Notes under the pieces: model-generated
Seen by the model: the letters and a program-made list of their open reading frames with translations, nothing else
What the model was told of the DNA's origin: nothing
The model's database searches: none
Position numbers and translations under genes: made by a program
Shown here: positions 23,789 through 34,511 of the stretch, piece after piece
How the letters are laid out: each line of letters starts with the position of its first letter
Numbering within the stretch: position 1 is the stretch's first letter
Source: Siphonodentalium dalli
Taxonomy: Eukaryota; Mollusca; Scaphopoda; Gadilida; Siphonodentaliidae
DNA length: 64,000 nt
Direction: 5' to 3'
Assembly (NCBI GenBank): GCA_032622095.1
Contig: CP136067.1
Span: 194,398,052 to 194,462,051 of the forward strand

Positions 23789-25266
23789 TTTCATCAGGAC
23801 CCACCAGCATCATATAATTTCATCAGGACCCACCAGCATCATATCAATTCATCAGGACCCACCAGCATCATATCATTTCATCAGGACCCACCAGCATCAT
23901 ATAATTTCATCGGGACCCACCAGCATCATATCAATTCATCAGGACCCACCAGCATCATATCATTTCATCAGGACCCACCAGCATCATATCAATTCATCAG
24001 GACCCACCAGCATCATATCATTTCACCAGGACCCACCAGCATCATATCATTTCATCAGGACCCACCAGCATCATATCATTTCATCAGGACCCACCAGCAT
24101 CATATCAATTCATCAGGACCCACCAGCATCATATCATTTCACCAGGACCCACCAGCATCATATCAATTCATCAGGACCCACCAGCATCATATCAATTCAT
24201 CAGGACCCACCAGCATCATATCATTTCATCAGGACCCACCAGCATCATATCATGTCATCAGGACCCACCAGCATCATATCATTTCATCAGGACCCACCAG
24301 CATCATATCAATTCATCAGGACCCACCAGCATCATATCATTTCATCAGGACCCACCAGCATCATATCATTTCATCAGGACCCACCAGCATCATATCATTT
24401 CATCAGGACCCACCAGCATCATATCATTTCATCAGGACCCACCAGCATCATATCAATTCATCAGGACCCACCAGCATCATATCATGTCATCAGGACCCAC
24501 CAGCATCATATCATTTCATCAGGACCCACCAGCATCATATCAATTCATCAGGACCCACCAGCATCATATCATTTCATCAGGACCCACCAGCATCATATCA
24601 TTTCATCAGGACCCACCAGCATCATATCATTTCATCAGGACCCACCAGCATCATATCATGTCATCAGGACCCACCAGCATCATATCATTTCATCAGGACC
24701 CACCAGCATCATATCAATTCATCAGGACCCACCAGCATCATATCATTTCATCAGGACCCACCAGCATCATATCATTTCATCAGGACCCACCAGCATCATA
24801 TCATTTCATCAGGACCCACCAGCATCATATCAATTCATCAGGACCCACCAGCATCATATCATTTCATCAGGACCCACCAGCATCATATCATTTCATCAGG
24901 ACCCACCAGCATCATATCAATTCATCAGGACCCACCAGCATCATATCAATTCATCAGGACCCACCAGCATCATATCATTTCATCAGGACCCACCAGCATC
25001 ATATCATTTCATCAGGACCCACCAGCATCATATCATTTCATCAGGACCCACCAGCATCATATCAATTCATCAGGACCCACCAGCATCATATCAATTCATC
25101 AGGACCCACCAGCATCATATCATTTCATCAGGACCCACCAGCATCATATCAATTCATCAGGACCCACCAGCATGATATCATTTCACCAGGACCCACCAGC
25201 ATCATATCAATTCATCAGGACCCACCAGCATCATATCAATTCATCAGGACCCACCAGCATCATATC
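23789..25266 (+). repeat. 29-bp minisatellite, ~51 units (inverted arm 2)
   Basis: The unit is TCATTTCATCAGGACCCACC plus AGCATCATA, about 51 highly uniform copies with TCAATTCA, TCATGTCA and TTCACC variants. Its reverse complement, TATGATGCTGGTGGGTCCTG plus ATGAAATGA, equals the first 29 bases of the 37-bp unit at 20413-21290 apart from one or two changes. Long frames (307 and 277 codons) reading SSGPTSIISFHQDPPASY repeats are artefacts of a stop-free unit. Confidence 0.92.
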
Positions 25267-25304
25267 ACATTTGTCGACACTGTCTTGACCAGGGTGGTAT
25301 TTTG

Positions 25305-25520
25305 GCTGTGGGAATGATTCTGACATGATTATTTCTATAGGACAGCATGATGCAAATTCGGAGCTCCGATCCTCATTTGATTCCACAGTGTGTTGCGAAA
25401 CCAATTTCAACAAACTGTTCGATAGTATCAGAGCTATGCTCCAAGTTATAGATGTAGACACGGAAGGCACAATTCGGACTTCATGAATAGTGCGACTCAA
25501 TAAAAACGGTCGCATTTACC
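25305..25520 (-). repeat. Exon-like block, copy 1 of a diverged tandem duplication
   Basis: It aligns with 26140-26390 over about 210 bp (GATTCTGA-ATGA, TCATT-GATTC, CTGTTCGATA, AGCTATGCTCCA versus AGCAATGCTCCA, ACGGAAGGCACAATT). On the minus strand both copies keep an open frame with shared residues, ESNE-(D/E)-SE then IEIIMSES versus PEILISES, even though the DNA has diverged. That hints at past coding, though an old TE gene is as likely as a host exon. Confidence 0.4.
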
Positions 25521-25540
25521 CCCCCCCCCCCCCCCACTGG
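25521..25540. repeat. Poly-C tract
   Basis: An uninterrupted run of about 18 C bases lies near 25519-25537. Shorter C runs are at 22420 and 22968. Such a run is prone to sequencing and assembly error. Confidence 0.7.
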
Positions 25541-25965
25541 CAATTGCCGGGTAACAGCATACTGTTCGTAGTTCTGCCTGCTGCGACCTCAATATAATCG
25601 AGAAGAGACCAGATTTATTACGCGTACGGCAGGAATCACATTATGGCCCGATTGCGGGGCACAACTTAGCACGATAAAACATGAACTACATTAATATGGA
25701 CTTTATATGCTCCGGTGAAAATAAAGAGCGTTTACGTCATACATTCGGAAAGTTATTATAACACGAGTAATTGCCGGGTAACAGCATACTCTACGTGTAG
25801 AGTTCTACCTGCTTCGACCTCAATATAATCGAGAAAAGACAAGTAATGATACACGTACGACATGAATCACACCATGTAGGTCGATAAAACATGAACTACA
25901 TTAACATGGACTTTATATGCTCAAAGATGACATGCGAGTCGTGGAATCTAGAAAAATCACTACCC
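25538..25965 (+). repeat. Direct duplication within the 25.3-26.4 kb block
   Basis: AATTGCCGGGTAACAGCATA, TCGACCTCAATATAATCGAG-like text and AACATGAACTACATTAA-ATGGACTTTATATGC occur at 25540-25735 and again at 25768-25960. The whole 25.3-26.4 kb block is thus built from duplicated modules. Confidence 0.65.
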
Positions 25966-26139
25966 GACGTTTTTTTAGCATGAATTAATAAAGAGCGTTC
26001 ACGATCAGCATATTCATGATACGGTGACAATAAAGAGCGTTTTCCCAATACATTCGGGACTAACCACTTCGGAAAGTTTTTTCTCATGTTACGCAACGCG
26101 GCCCAATGTTAAATATATTTGCGGGCAACGCAAAACATG

Positions 26140-26390
26140 TCGTAATGATTCTGAAATGAGTATTTCGGGAACAGCAACATTTTCGAAGCTCACTTCCTCA
26201 TTCGATTCAAGATTAACAGTAATGTTGCGGGAAGCAATTCCAACATGCTGTTCGATAATATTGGAGCAATGCTCCAGGTTATATCTGCAGATGGAGCTAA
26301 TTAGAATGTAGATACGGAAGGCACAATTACCCGCTATCGAGTGTGCTCCGTGAATCCTGGGACTCAATATAAAACCTATCGTATCTTAAT
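26140..26390 (-). repeat. Exon-like block, copy 2 of a diverged tandem duplication
   Basis: Partner of 25305-25520. The minus frame (26089-26367) reads ICRYNLEHCSNIIEQHVGI, then NLESNEEVSFENV and PEILISES. It keeps the ESNE and S-SES landmarks of copy 1. No family recognised. Confidence 0.4.
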
Positions 26391-27294
26391 TCCTCCATCA
26401 GTCGTGGGATATACGACACGACAGTCCCGTAGTGGTGAGTAGAATATCTTATTAGTTGAATATATGTGACCTGAACCTTTTTTTGCCCACGCATGACATG
26501 ACAACCTAATGTTTTATATATGTATTTAGTGTTTAAATACATCAGTTTACAACAACATAGGCACAACAGTTTTGATTATTTATTGCATTATAAGACACAA
26601 ATTAATGTGTAACATGCATAACACATATACAATACTTTATATAGTATACTTTATATACAATATGTACACAATAAAGGGACCCTCCCTACAAACGTGTTTT
26701 AATATAGTCTATTTTCATATTACAGTTGGCTTTGTCTCACTTAAAGACCCATTTAATTTTCGAGTCACTGATTATTTTTATAGTGCCTTGAGTTTTAATA
26801 ACAATCTATGACATAAATATGATTAACATACTATAATTCATCACGATTTGGAACGTCTGTGTCTCAGAAGGTGTCCATAGAGTAATAGAAAATAGCTGAA
26901 ATCATAGAAACATTTCCCCCGTTTAGCTCCCATAATTCTATAGTATTCAAACTAAGATATAGAGTTATTTCCCTTCCATTGAAAATAATCGACTTTAAGC
27001 ACAGAAAACACGTCAGCACCTCAACAAAAATAACATGTTCACATTTTCTTATACACGATAAGTTGACAATACAATGTTTTGGAGCTTCCTCTTTCAACTA
27101 TATGGCATATATTTTATATAATGTGATATGGGGGTTCGAAAATTAAGTGGGCCTTTAAATGTGAAAAAGAAAGAATGTTTGTAAAACCATCATCACTGAG
27201 AATAATATGGGAAAATATATATACTTTGTTCTTATTCCTACTATTGATAACACTCCAGTGACAATTCCATTAAATTCAATTCAATTTGTTTCTG
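26391..27294. other. No gene seen
   Basis: AT-rich; only short frames. Nothing supportable. Confidence 0.4.
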
Positions 27295-27754
27295 TTAAAG
27301 ATACTCAATCCGATCAGAGGGTCCCCATACCATCAAGATACAACAACAACAACATGTCTTAAAAAACGCTTTAGTTATCAGAATCGATTTATTGCAACAA
27401 CAAAATAATGCTAACCACTGTCAACTATGGTATAAAATTTCCCCAAAACTTGTTATTTATCAACATTTTGTTCAACAAAATATGGCCGTATTATCACTAA
27501 AGTATCACGAAATTTGACCTTATTACCACTTATCCATCTTCATCCGCAATTTTGTCCGAGACCCTCCGTTTGACCACGTGTTTCTGGACCACATATTATT
27601 ACACATCTCGAGAAATAACAAACTTCAAAAATCGATATCTGATCACTCTGCGCTTTGATGGGTGGGTTCCTCGACTCGAATCAAATATTTTGTTTACCCC
27701 AGAAGCCAAAGAAATAGTAATTTAGGGGTGTTTAATCGGATTGAGTACCTTTAA
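27295..27754 (-). mobile_element. TTAA MITE family 1, copy C
   Basis: TTAA at 27295-27298 and 27751-27754, with AGATACTCAATCCGATC and ATCGGATTGAGTACCT ends. The (CAA)n run at 27340-27352 is the mirror of the (GTT)n in copies A and D, so this copy is in reverse orientation. Confidence 0.8.
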
Positions 27755-28396
27755 TCGATATGTAGATATTACAGACAAAATATATATGACCTCAAAATAT
27801 TCAATAATGACATATAATAACAATAAATTTCACACGAGGAATACATGAGTGATTATACATTTGGTAAAGTTTCCGTTCGGGTGATGATTTCAGGTACAAT
27901 GGGCTGGGAATTTATGGTCAGGGATGGATATAGCTATTTGAAAAATATATAGGGGTGGGTATATGGAATATTCGTGTTATAGCCTCAACGATATTTCGCA
28001 CGTTGAAAGGATTGTTGCGTAAACATTAAATTGTTACAATGAACGTAAGTTTATCAACAAACATCGCCAAATTCAATTGCAAATCAAATGTTTTATTTCA
28101 AAATCTGTGTTTTGTGGAACAGTTTTCATTGCTATGGCTTTTTGCAATGTATGCCTTCCTGATTTGATCAGAATTTGTTCAACAGTTTGTTGATATAGTG
28201 ACTAGCACTGTAACAGTAATGTTTACAAAACAAAGGTTTTAATACGCGTATGGAGATTAACATAAATTATATACAAAATCGGTATGAAGTATATACAGTA
28301 TGTACAAATGTACGGCGGCGTTGGATATCATGTAGTTGCAATTAGAATAGTATATGTATTCATTCAAGGTCTCGTACGTAGCAATAAATAAATATA
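27755..28396. other. No gene seen
   Basis: AT-rich DNA without recognisable frames. It may include the 3' untranslated part of the minus-strand LINE that ends near 28397. Confidence 0.35.
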
Positions 28397-28721
28397 TCAG
28401 ATGGTATTTTCGTCAAACCTCTTAAAAATTGTATTTTTAAATTTGCATAGACGCCGTATTTGCCGTGGTATTTGTAATTTTGAGAAATTCATCCATTGTT
28501 TGGTCTGTTCAGGTATTCTATTGATATATGCCATTTTTATCGTGCTCAAGAGCTTCACACTCAAAGAGGTAATGGAATTCGTGTCCAATTCTCTTATCGG
28601 TACATAGCGGGCATATCTGTGAATACCGTGCATTATACAGCGACCGGTCTCCACTGGCAGACATAGGTTTTCATGGTGATTTGATGTTCTCAATTTTAAA
28701 AATGTAGTAATTTGGAGTATC
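28397..28721 (-). pseudogene. LINE ORF2 C-terminal fragment (non-LTR retrotransposon)
   Basis: The minus frame reads KLRTSNHH, LPVETGR, YARYVP, REL, then AYINRIPEQTKQWMNF and LCKFKNTIFKRF. It matches the usual C-terminal order of invertebrate LINE ORF2: a (L/F)RTSNHKLP-ETGRW motif, a degenerate zinc-knuckle region, then F-K-IF-R. The 5' part continues beyond the inserted TA element: at 29385-29450 the same strand reads IYEDYL, and joining the two sides gives YEDYLLQI then KLRTSNHH in one frame. It is degraded (inserted ENLC, missing zinc-knuckle cysteines), so not functional. Confidence 0.75.
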
Positions 28722-28723
28722 TA

Positions 28724-29382
28724 CACTGTTAGAAAAAAGATCGTCGCTTCAACTGGATTGAACAATATTCAGGTCATTGTCAACATTCTAATAGTAAAAG
28801 CTGCTCGTTGTTGCTATTATTGTCACTATTGGTTGACATCGAAGCTCGTGTTAATTGTACTTGTATCCTCTTGTGTCAGTAAGTGTGCCAGTATTTTGAT
28901 ACTAAGTCACATCACTGTCAATTTCAACATCAGCACTGAATCGAATTAAGTCAGGTTACAGCCGACCCCGGATCATGCCATGATTGATTGGCATGAAACT
29001 CTACTTGCGAATTTAGTGGAAATTGTCAATGATTAAGCCGGTTTTCACAGAATTTAAACTTGTCCGGTTATCAAAGGAAACGAAATCAGACCGTCTTAAC
29101 AACTGTCCACAATTGAAAAGGTAACATTTTCCCAAAAAAAACAATAGTTTGTAATTTGCCAAACGATAAATGGCGAATAAATGAGGTGAGTGCTAAAGCG
29201 GGCCGAACTTAAACCCGGAATGAGAATAACGTACTCATGATAATTCGTATACGGACCCGTATAACACAGAATGAATGCCGGATTAATAATACATATTAAA
29301 TATCAACAGAGTGAGATTCAGTCATACTGTATGGGGTCATGCCGGTCCGAAACCGTTGAACAGACAGTATTTTCTAACAGTG
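28724..29382. mobile_element. TA-flanked TIR element in a LINE
   Basis: The ends are CACTGTTAGAAAA and the inverse TTTTCTAACAGTG, directly flanked by TA at 28722-28723 and 29383-29384. Removing the element and one TA restores the minus-strand LINE frame across the junction. TA duplication points to Tc1/mariner-type mobilisation (inference). It is 659 bp with no transposase frame, so non-autonomous. Confidence 0.7.
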
Positions 29383-29384
29383 TA

Positions 29385-29525
29385 GATAGTCTTCATATAT
29401 AATGAATATCTTATATATTTTCCCCGGATAGATTTTTCGTTATTGAAGAATTATCAATAGTAAGCATAAGAACAAAGTATATCTATATATTTTCTCATGT
29501 TCTTCTTAATTTCGATGGTTGTACA
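29385..29525 (-). pseudogene. Upstream part of the same LINE ORF2
   Basis: The minus strand reads a Y-K-F--YEDYL block just before the TA element, which in related LINEs precedes the RTSNHKLP motif. Further 5' the frame is lost within ~60 codons. Only the position and joined frame support the call. Confidence 0.5.
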
Positions 29526-29646
29526 AACTTTTATTATTTATTTACATGTATCCACTACGAGTGCCTTATGTCCCTTTAATGCGAACCAGAGATTGTTTGT
29601 TTCAGCATGAATAGCCATGGACATTTAAAAAAAACTATATCTCCTA

Positions 29647-30110
29647 TTAAAGGTACTCAATCCGATTAAACACCCCTAAATTACTATGTCTTTGGCTTCT
29701 GGGGTAAACAATATTTGATTCGAGTCGAGGAACCTACACATCAACGCTCAGAGTGATCATATATCGATTTTTGAAGTTTGTTATTTCTATTGTTTGTGGC
29801 CCAGAAACACGCCGTCAAAAGGATGGTCTCGGTCAAAATTGATGGTGAAGATGGATAACTCTAAAAACAAGTGGTAATACGGCAAAATTTCGTGAATATT
29901 CAAGTGATAATACGGCGATATTTCGTTCAACAAAATGTTAAAATAACACGTTTTGGGAAATTTGATACCATAGTTGACAGTGGTTAGCATTATTTTGTTG
30001 TAATTAATTTATTCTGATAACTAAAGCGTATTCTGAAGAAATGTTGTTGTTGTTGTTGTTATTGTATCTTGATGATACGGGGACCCTCTGATCGGATTGA
30101 GTACCTTTAA
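29647..30110 (+). mobile_element. TTAA MITE family 1, copy D (best preserved)
   Basis: TTAA at 29647-29650 and 30107-30110. The ends are AGGTACTCAATCCGAT and ATCGGATTGAGTACCT, a 16-bp perfect terminal inverted repeat. (GTT)n lies at 30043-30060. 464 bp including TTAA, no coding frame. Confidence 0.85.
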
Positions 30111-30329
30111 CAACGTTACGTTCACTAAAATGTAGAACATTTAACTATATAGTGTATGGATCGGTTTATTTTCTCAGAAAATGCATTTGGCACGCTTCTT
30201 CAAAAAGTACAGTTCCTATTTTTCAAGAGAAACGAAATTTGTCCTACCAAAATGAATCTATTTAAACTAATAAATCAATATCTATACATGATAACTATAT
30301 TAGAAATCCACCCGTCATGCCAAATGTAT

Positions 30330-30510
30330 TGTATTTCATTACTCTTATTGTACACCGTTGTTATATGTATTGTAATTCATTATTCTTGTTGTACACCGTT
30401 GTTATATGCATTCTGATTGTGAGGATCGGATGTTCGTCTAAGTTTTAAAAACTTGTCCTCCAATCCCAGTCTCTGTAATCATATTACGCTAATAAAATTT
30501 CTTTAAGTAA
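30330..30510 (+). repeat. LINE-like 3' end
   Basis: Two ~55-bp direct repeats (TTGTACACCGTTGTTATATG, 30349-30410) are followed by ACTTGTCCTCCAATCCCAG and AATAAAATTT at about 30491. The CCTCCAATCCC block followed by an AATAAA signal matches the other putative 3' tails. Confidence 0.4.
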
Positions 30511-30703
30511 ACGAATTAGCAATCAGTGTGGCTTTTGTGTGATTTTCTCAATGATTCAACTACATCTCAATTTAACCCAATTGAATTCAATTATATGTTT
30601 TAGTTATTTTTCTGCACCTATTAGTAATATTGACTCATACTTGATTCACACATCATCTTCTTCCGAAGTTCAAAAAAGAAAAAAATTGTATTTTGCTATA
30701 AAG

Positions 30704-30840
30704 ATTATATAGAAAGTAATCAATTGGTTTCGATGGGAGCCGGGGCTGGTAAAACCCGAGTGAGCGGAGTGAGCGGCTCCCAGAGTGAATTATGTCACGA
30801 AATCACCGAAACCAAATCAACTCATTACTTTCTATATAAT
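30704..30840. mobile_element. Short palindromic element (137 bp)
   Basis: ATTATATAGAAAGTAAT opens the element and its inverse closes it. TTGGTTTCG and CACCGAAACCAA lie inside the arms. The centre has the near-repeat GAGTGAGCGGAGTGAGCG. A related, shorter copy lies at 50655-50760. Confidence 0.65.
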
Positions 30841-31805
30841 GTTGTCAGCTCAAAACTCTAAATCTTAAATGAGAAAAATACGTTTCGTGGAAATTATCAT
30901 GGTAGTCTTGAATACGTTTTTGATAGCGGAAATCACAACGAAATCTTACATTAGACTCCTTTCGCACAGTGAACTACGACAGATAATATTATTACGAATA
31001 GTCAATTGTAGTCGTATTTATTTCGGACTGTTCAAAACCTTTTCGCAGAATGGACGACAACGAGACCGTCTAGGAGAAAATCGTACCGTTCAAACTTCGA
31101 TCATACCACTTGCTGTAAAGTGCATGGTTTTTTTTGCCGTGTTTTTTGTTTAATTGGTGTTAATCAATGTAAGCCTAGTCACACGTCACGAAATCACAGA
31201 GGCACAAATTCGTTGATGTTTCTATTCCACGTTGAGAGAGACTTTTACACCAGACACCGGTTGCGTTATATTATGTTAGCACATGTCCAAAATCAATAGA
31301 TACGTACTCACATATCATTTCCCCCCATTTGTCCTTTTTACATTTAACGTTCAGGGATGGTGATGCCAGTGCCTCTGCTAAACATTCTTCCAGAAACACG
31401 ATGTCCAGTTATAAATTTTATTTCATCGTTGTTTGCCACATTGCAGCCGGCGATATACATATCTTGCGCCAGAATATTGACGAGGTCAAGGTAGAGGGAT
31501 TGATGGAAATGACAATGTATTTTTAATATGATAGCACGAGAATTAGAATCATCGATTTTAACAGCGAAAACTTTCAAACAAACAGGAACAAACTTGGTTC
31601 GTAATAATAATAGGTCTCAAAGAATAGGTCAGTCTATAAGGCGCTGAGTAATTACATTAATACACATCATGGCGCGACCGTCCTTTCTTTTGTCCCCTCT
31701 GTCACTTTGCAACATGCTGAACTGTTGATCAATATCTTAACACACCGAAGACCATATAATTATGTAAGACAAATACTAGTGTATTCTAGGAATCGGTTAT
31801 ATGGC
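30841..31805. other. No gene seen
   Basis: The 94-codon plus frame at 30869-31153 has a mixed composition but no recognised domain. Nothing else supportable. Confidence 0.35.
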
Positions 31806-32221
31806 CAAGCCGGCAAATAGCGTGTCTGTCATTTTCAGAATGAGGTCCCCAGAGGGTGACCTTAGTGATGCTATCGCGCACAGTGGGCTAGCATAACCAA
31901 ATTCACCCTCTGGAGACCTCATTCTGCTTAGGCCTCATCTTCTGGGAAGTATCTATAGTATCAAATTAACATTGTTTTAGTTACGTTTTCCCATCTGGGA
32001 AGTTTCTATATCCCCTAATTAGCAGAAGGTAAAATACATAATCGAGGTGCCCAATGGGTGATCATTACCAACTTCAACTGGGGAATTCAATCTGATCCTA
32101 GATCTACCATAGCAGTTGAGGACCTAAGCAGAATGAGGTCCCCAGTGCGGACTAGCATCACTAAATTCACCCTCTGGGGACCTCATTCTGCAAATGACAG
32201 ACACGCTATTTTGCAGGCTTG
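31806..32221. mobile_element. Double-hairpin MITE (family 3), copy 1, 8-bp duplication
   Basis: The termini are CAAGCCGGCAAATAGCGTGT and an inverse ending ACACGCTATTTTGCAGGCTTG. A perfect 8-bp duplication TATATGGC lies at 31798-31805 and 32222-32229. Two internal hairpins, 31836-31926 and 32129-32191, each begin CAGAATGAGGTCCCCAG and end with its inverse. The interior between them carries AACTTCCCAGATGGG-type text inverted relative to copy 2. The 8-bp duplication fits hAT or P-type mobilisation (inference). It interrupts the ORF described at 32230-32546. Confidence 0.85.
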
Positions 32222-32229
32222 TATATGGC

Positions 32230-32546
32230 GGTCGTCTGCGTCGACATGAACGTCTTTGTTGCGTGTTATTGTTTAAGTTCGCGGCTCCCTCTGGTGAAGG
32301 ATAATCTGGCAAACTAACATCCTCTGTCGCGCCTGAACAGATCGGCATATAGGTAGTGCGGGAATATGGATTATTTTCCTGAATAATTGGAAGAATATCG
32401 AAATGTCGTTCATTTGTTTTGGGTCTGGTTCTCAATTCAACATCATCCTCGATCATCTTGGGAGGAAGTATCATTCGAAATGGGGGTTTGTACCAACCAC
32501 TGTATTGGAGTGTGAAATCTGTTGACACACGATAACAGTCCGACTG
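32230..32546 (-). pseudogene. Unidentified ORF interrupted by a MITE
   Basis: A minus frame of ~105 codons is open from a TGA at 32547-32549 to the MITE border. It has non-simple composition: YSGWYKPPFRM near the start, DDVELRTRPKTNERHFDILP in the middle, then a low-complexity tail ending RRRRPPY. If the MITE and one TATATGGC are removed, the frame runs on for about a dozen codons (31797 leftwards) to a stop. I recognise no family. It could be a last exon of a host gene or an old TE frame. Upstream, a minus-strand AG at about 32519 could act as a splice acceptor but lacks a good pyrimidine tract. Confidence 0.35.
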
Positions 32547-32549
32547 TCA

Positions 32550-33237
32550 TCAATGAATTTCCGAAGGTTACACCAATTTCCATAAATGGTCATCACGATA
32601 TCGCGGTTACTGGCATGATGTGCATGACGTCACCGACGAACATATCTGAGATTGGAGAGTATTTGAGTGACGGCAATTTGCTCATCTTGCTGTGAAAATT
32701 ATTTCCCTCTCTGGCTTCGTGCTGCGCACAAATCAGTTCGAGATATGTCATGTGTATAGATGGTCATTGGTGAATTTATCAAGCTGGAAAAACATCTCAC
32801 GTGCGGATAATCCACTTGAGCGAATACGGGATTCAGTCTGGCCAAGTTCACAGTATTTAGGCGATCAGTTCTTTCTGATAATCGCATAATTTCTCTAGAA
32901 GTAAAACTAATTTCTCTAGAAGTAAAATAAATTCGGAATTATCACCCCCGTGTATACGTGCATGGTATCGCCAAACCCGAAGGTATCCCCAAACCAGACC
33001 ATGCGGTTTTGATAAATCAGCTTCCCTCAGATGAATTTATATATCTCCCAGTTGAATAGTGATATCAACTATTCAAAACATAATTTCGTAAAGCGGAATG
33101 TTCCCTCAATGGGATAGCGACCATAGCTTGCTCTCATCCCGATAAATTAAAATTTTCAGTCCAAATCTTTTTTTTTGTCTGTTGGATGTTTATTTTTCAT
33201 GACTCCCGCCCCAGATGAATAAGCGACAATTCCAATG
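32550..33237. other. No gene seen
   Basis: Overlapping 62-65 codon frames on both strands at 32692-32889 have no recognised features. Confidence 0.35.
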
Positions 33238-34207
33238 TATATAAGAAATGAAAAGGCGGTTTCAATGTGGTCATGGGATTTTGACCGCGAGAAAAATTCA
33301 GCAAACTGCATGAACCCCGAAGGGGTTCATGCGGAGTTTGCTGAATTTTTATCGCGGTCAAAACCCATGACCACGTTGAATCCGCCGTTTATTATTTATA
33401 TTTATATACTTAAATTCATTATGAACTAGGATTGTGTGTCTTTCCCACTATTTATTCAACTTTAAATGAACGCATGGAGTTCAGTTATGACAGTTCGAAT
33501 CCTCGCTCTTTAGAAAACCAAACATTGTGAGAATCCGTTGACGCGGAGAGCGGAAAAAAAACGTAATGTCTTGTTTAGCTTGTAATGTATGTAGACGTGT
33601 TGATTTCAAGAATGATAATATCTTAAACTAACAATTAAGTTTCGGCTGTGGATGATAAGAAATTGACAACACGCCGTTCTACCATAATGAAATATTTGTG
33701 AGGTTGTGGGTTGTGTAATCAGATAAGATGAGTTTTAGGTGCAGGGTAACAACACTGATTATAGACCAAAACAAATTTCTTGCCAAATCCGGACGTGCTG
33801 AATGCTCAAGCAGTCGTTCATGTCCGACAATCCCCGGTGATTCCCAGGATCACTGTGTGCATATAAGAAATGAAAGGCGGTTTCAATGTGGTCATGGGAT
33901 TTTGACCGCGAGAAAAATTCAGCAAACTGCGGGGTTCATGCGGAGTTTGCTGAATTTTTTCGCGGTCAAAACCATGCATGCCCACGTTGAATCCGCAGTT
34001 TATTATTTATATTTATTAAACTTTAAATGAACGCATGGAGTTCAGTTCGGACAGTTCGAATCCTTGTTTTTAGAAAACCAAATATTATGAGAATCCGTTA
34101 ACAACACTGATTATAGACCAAAACAAATTTCTTGCCAAATCCGGACGTGCTGAATACTCAAGCAGTCGTTCATGTTCGACAATCCCCGGTGATTTCCGGG
34201 ATCAATG
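33238..34207. repeat. Duplicated module containing a long hairpin
   Basis: Module A (33238-33540) and A' (33858-34098) each hold a ~130-bp hairpin, 33254-33387 and 33873-34000: GGCGGTTTCAATGTGGTCAT, TTTGACCGCGA, AAATTCAGCAAACTGC and their mirrors. Both then read AATGAACGCATGGAGTTCAG. Module B (33746-33857) and B' (34099-34207) share AACAACACTGATTATAGACC and TTGCCAAATCCGGACGTGCT. The order is A-gap-B-A'-B', i.e. a tandem duplication in which one copy has ~200 extra bases. Confidence 0.75.
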
Positions 34208-34410
34208 TATTCATAAACCTATGAACGACATTGAAAGTGATGTCACGTTACGTTCATATGTTTATGGACACATTGTCTCACGGGGCGTGTCTACCGTAAC
34301 GCTATGGGGAAATCGGAAGCGATATTAGGTATATGTAAATATAAACATATGAACGACATTGAAAGTGACGTCACGTTACCTTCATATGCTTATGAACACA
34401 TTGACTCATG
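34208..34410 (+). repeat. Two direct copies of a GAACGACATTGAAAGTGA element
   Basis: ATGAACGACATTGAAAGTGA and GTCACGTTAC-TTCATATG occur at about 34218-34266 and 34348-34395. Each is itself partly palindromic (CATAAAC-TATGAAC versus GTTCATATGTTTATG). No coding content. Confidence 0.55.
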
Positions 34411-34511
34411 CAGGTGTATGTAAATATATATTTATAACTGAATGGGATAATCATTCAGTAAGAAAGGGTTAAGAAACAACAATGGAATGTTTTTTGTTTA
34501 AGTCAGGTTAA

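Noticed and set aside
24252-25317. 307- and 277-codon plus-strand repeat frames
   Set aside because: By-product of the stop-free 29-bp minisatellite. No start context, no non-repeat domain.
33490-33510. GTTCGAATCC word resembling a tRNA B box
   Set aside because: No A box or foldable cloverleaf upstream on either strand; the word is part of the duplicated 33-34 kb module.
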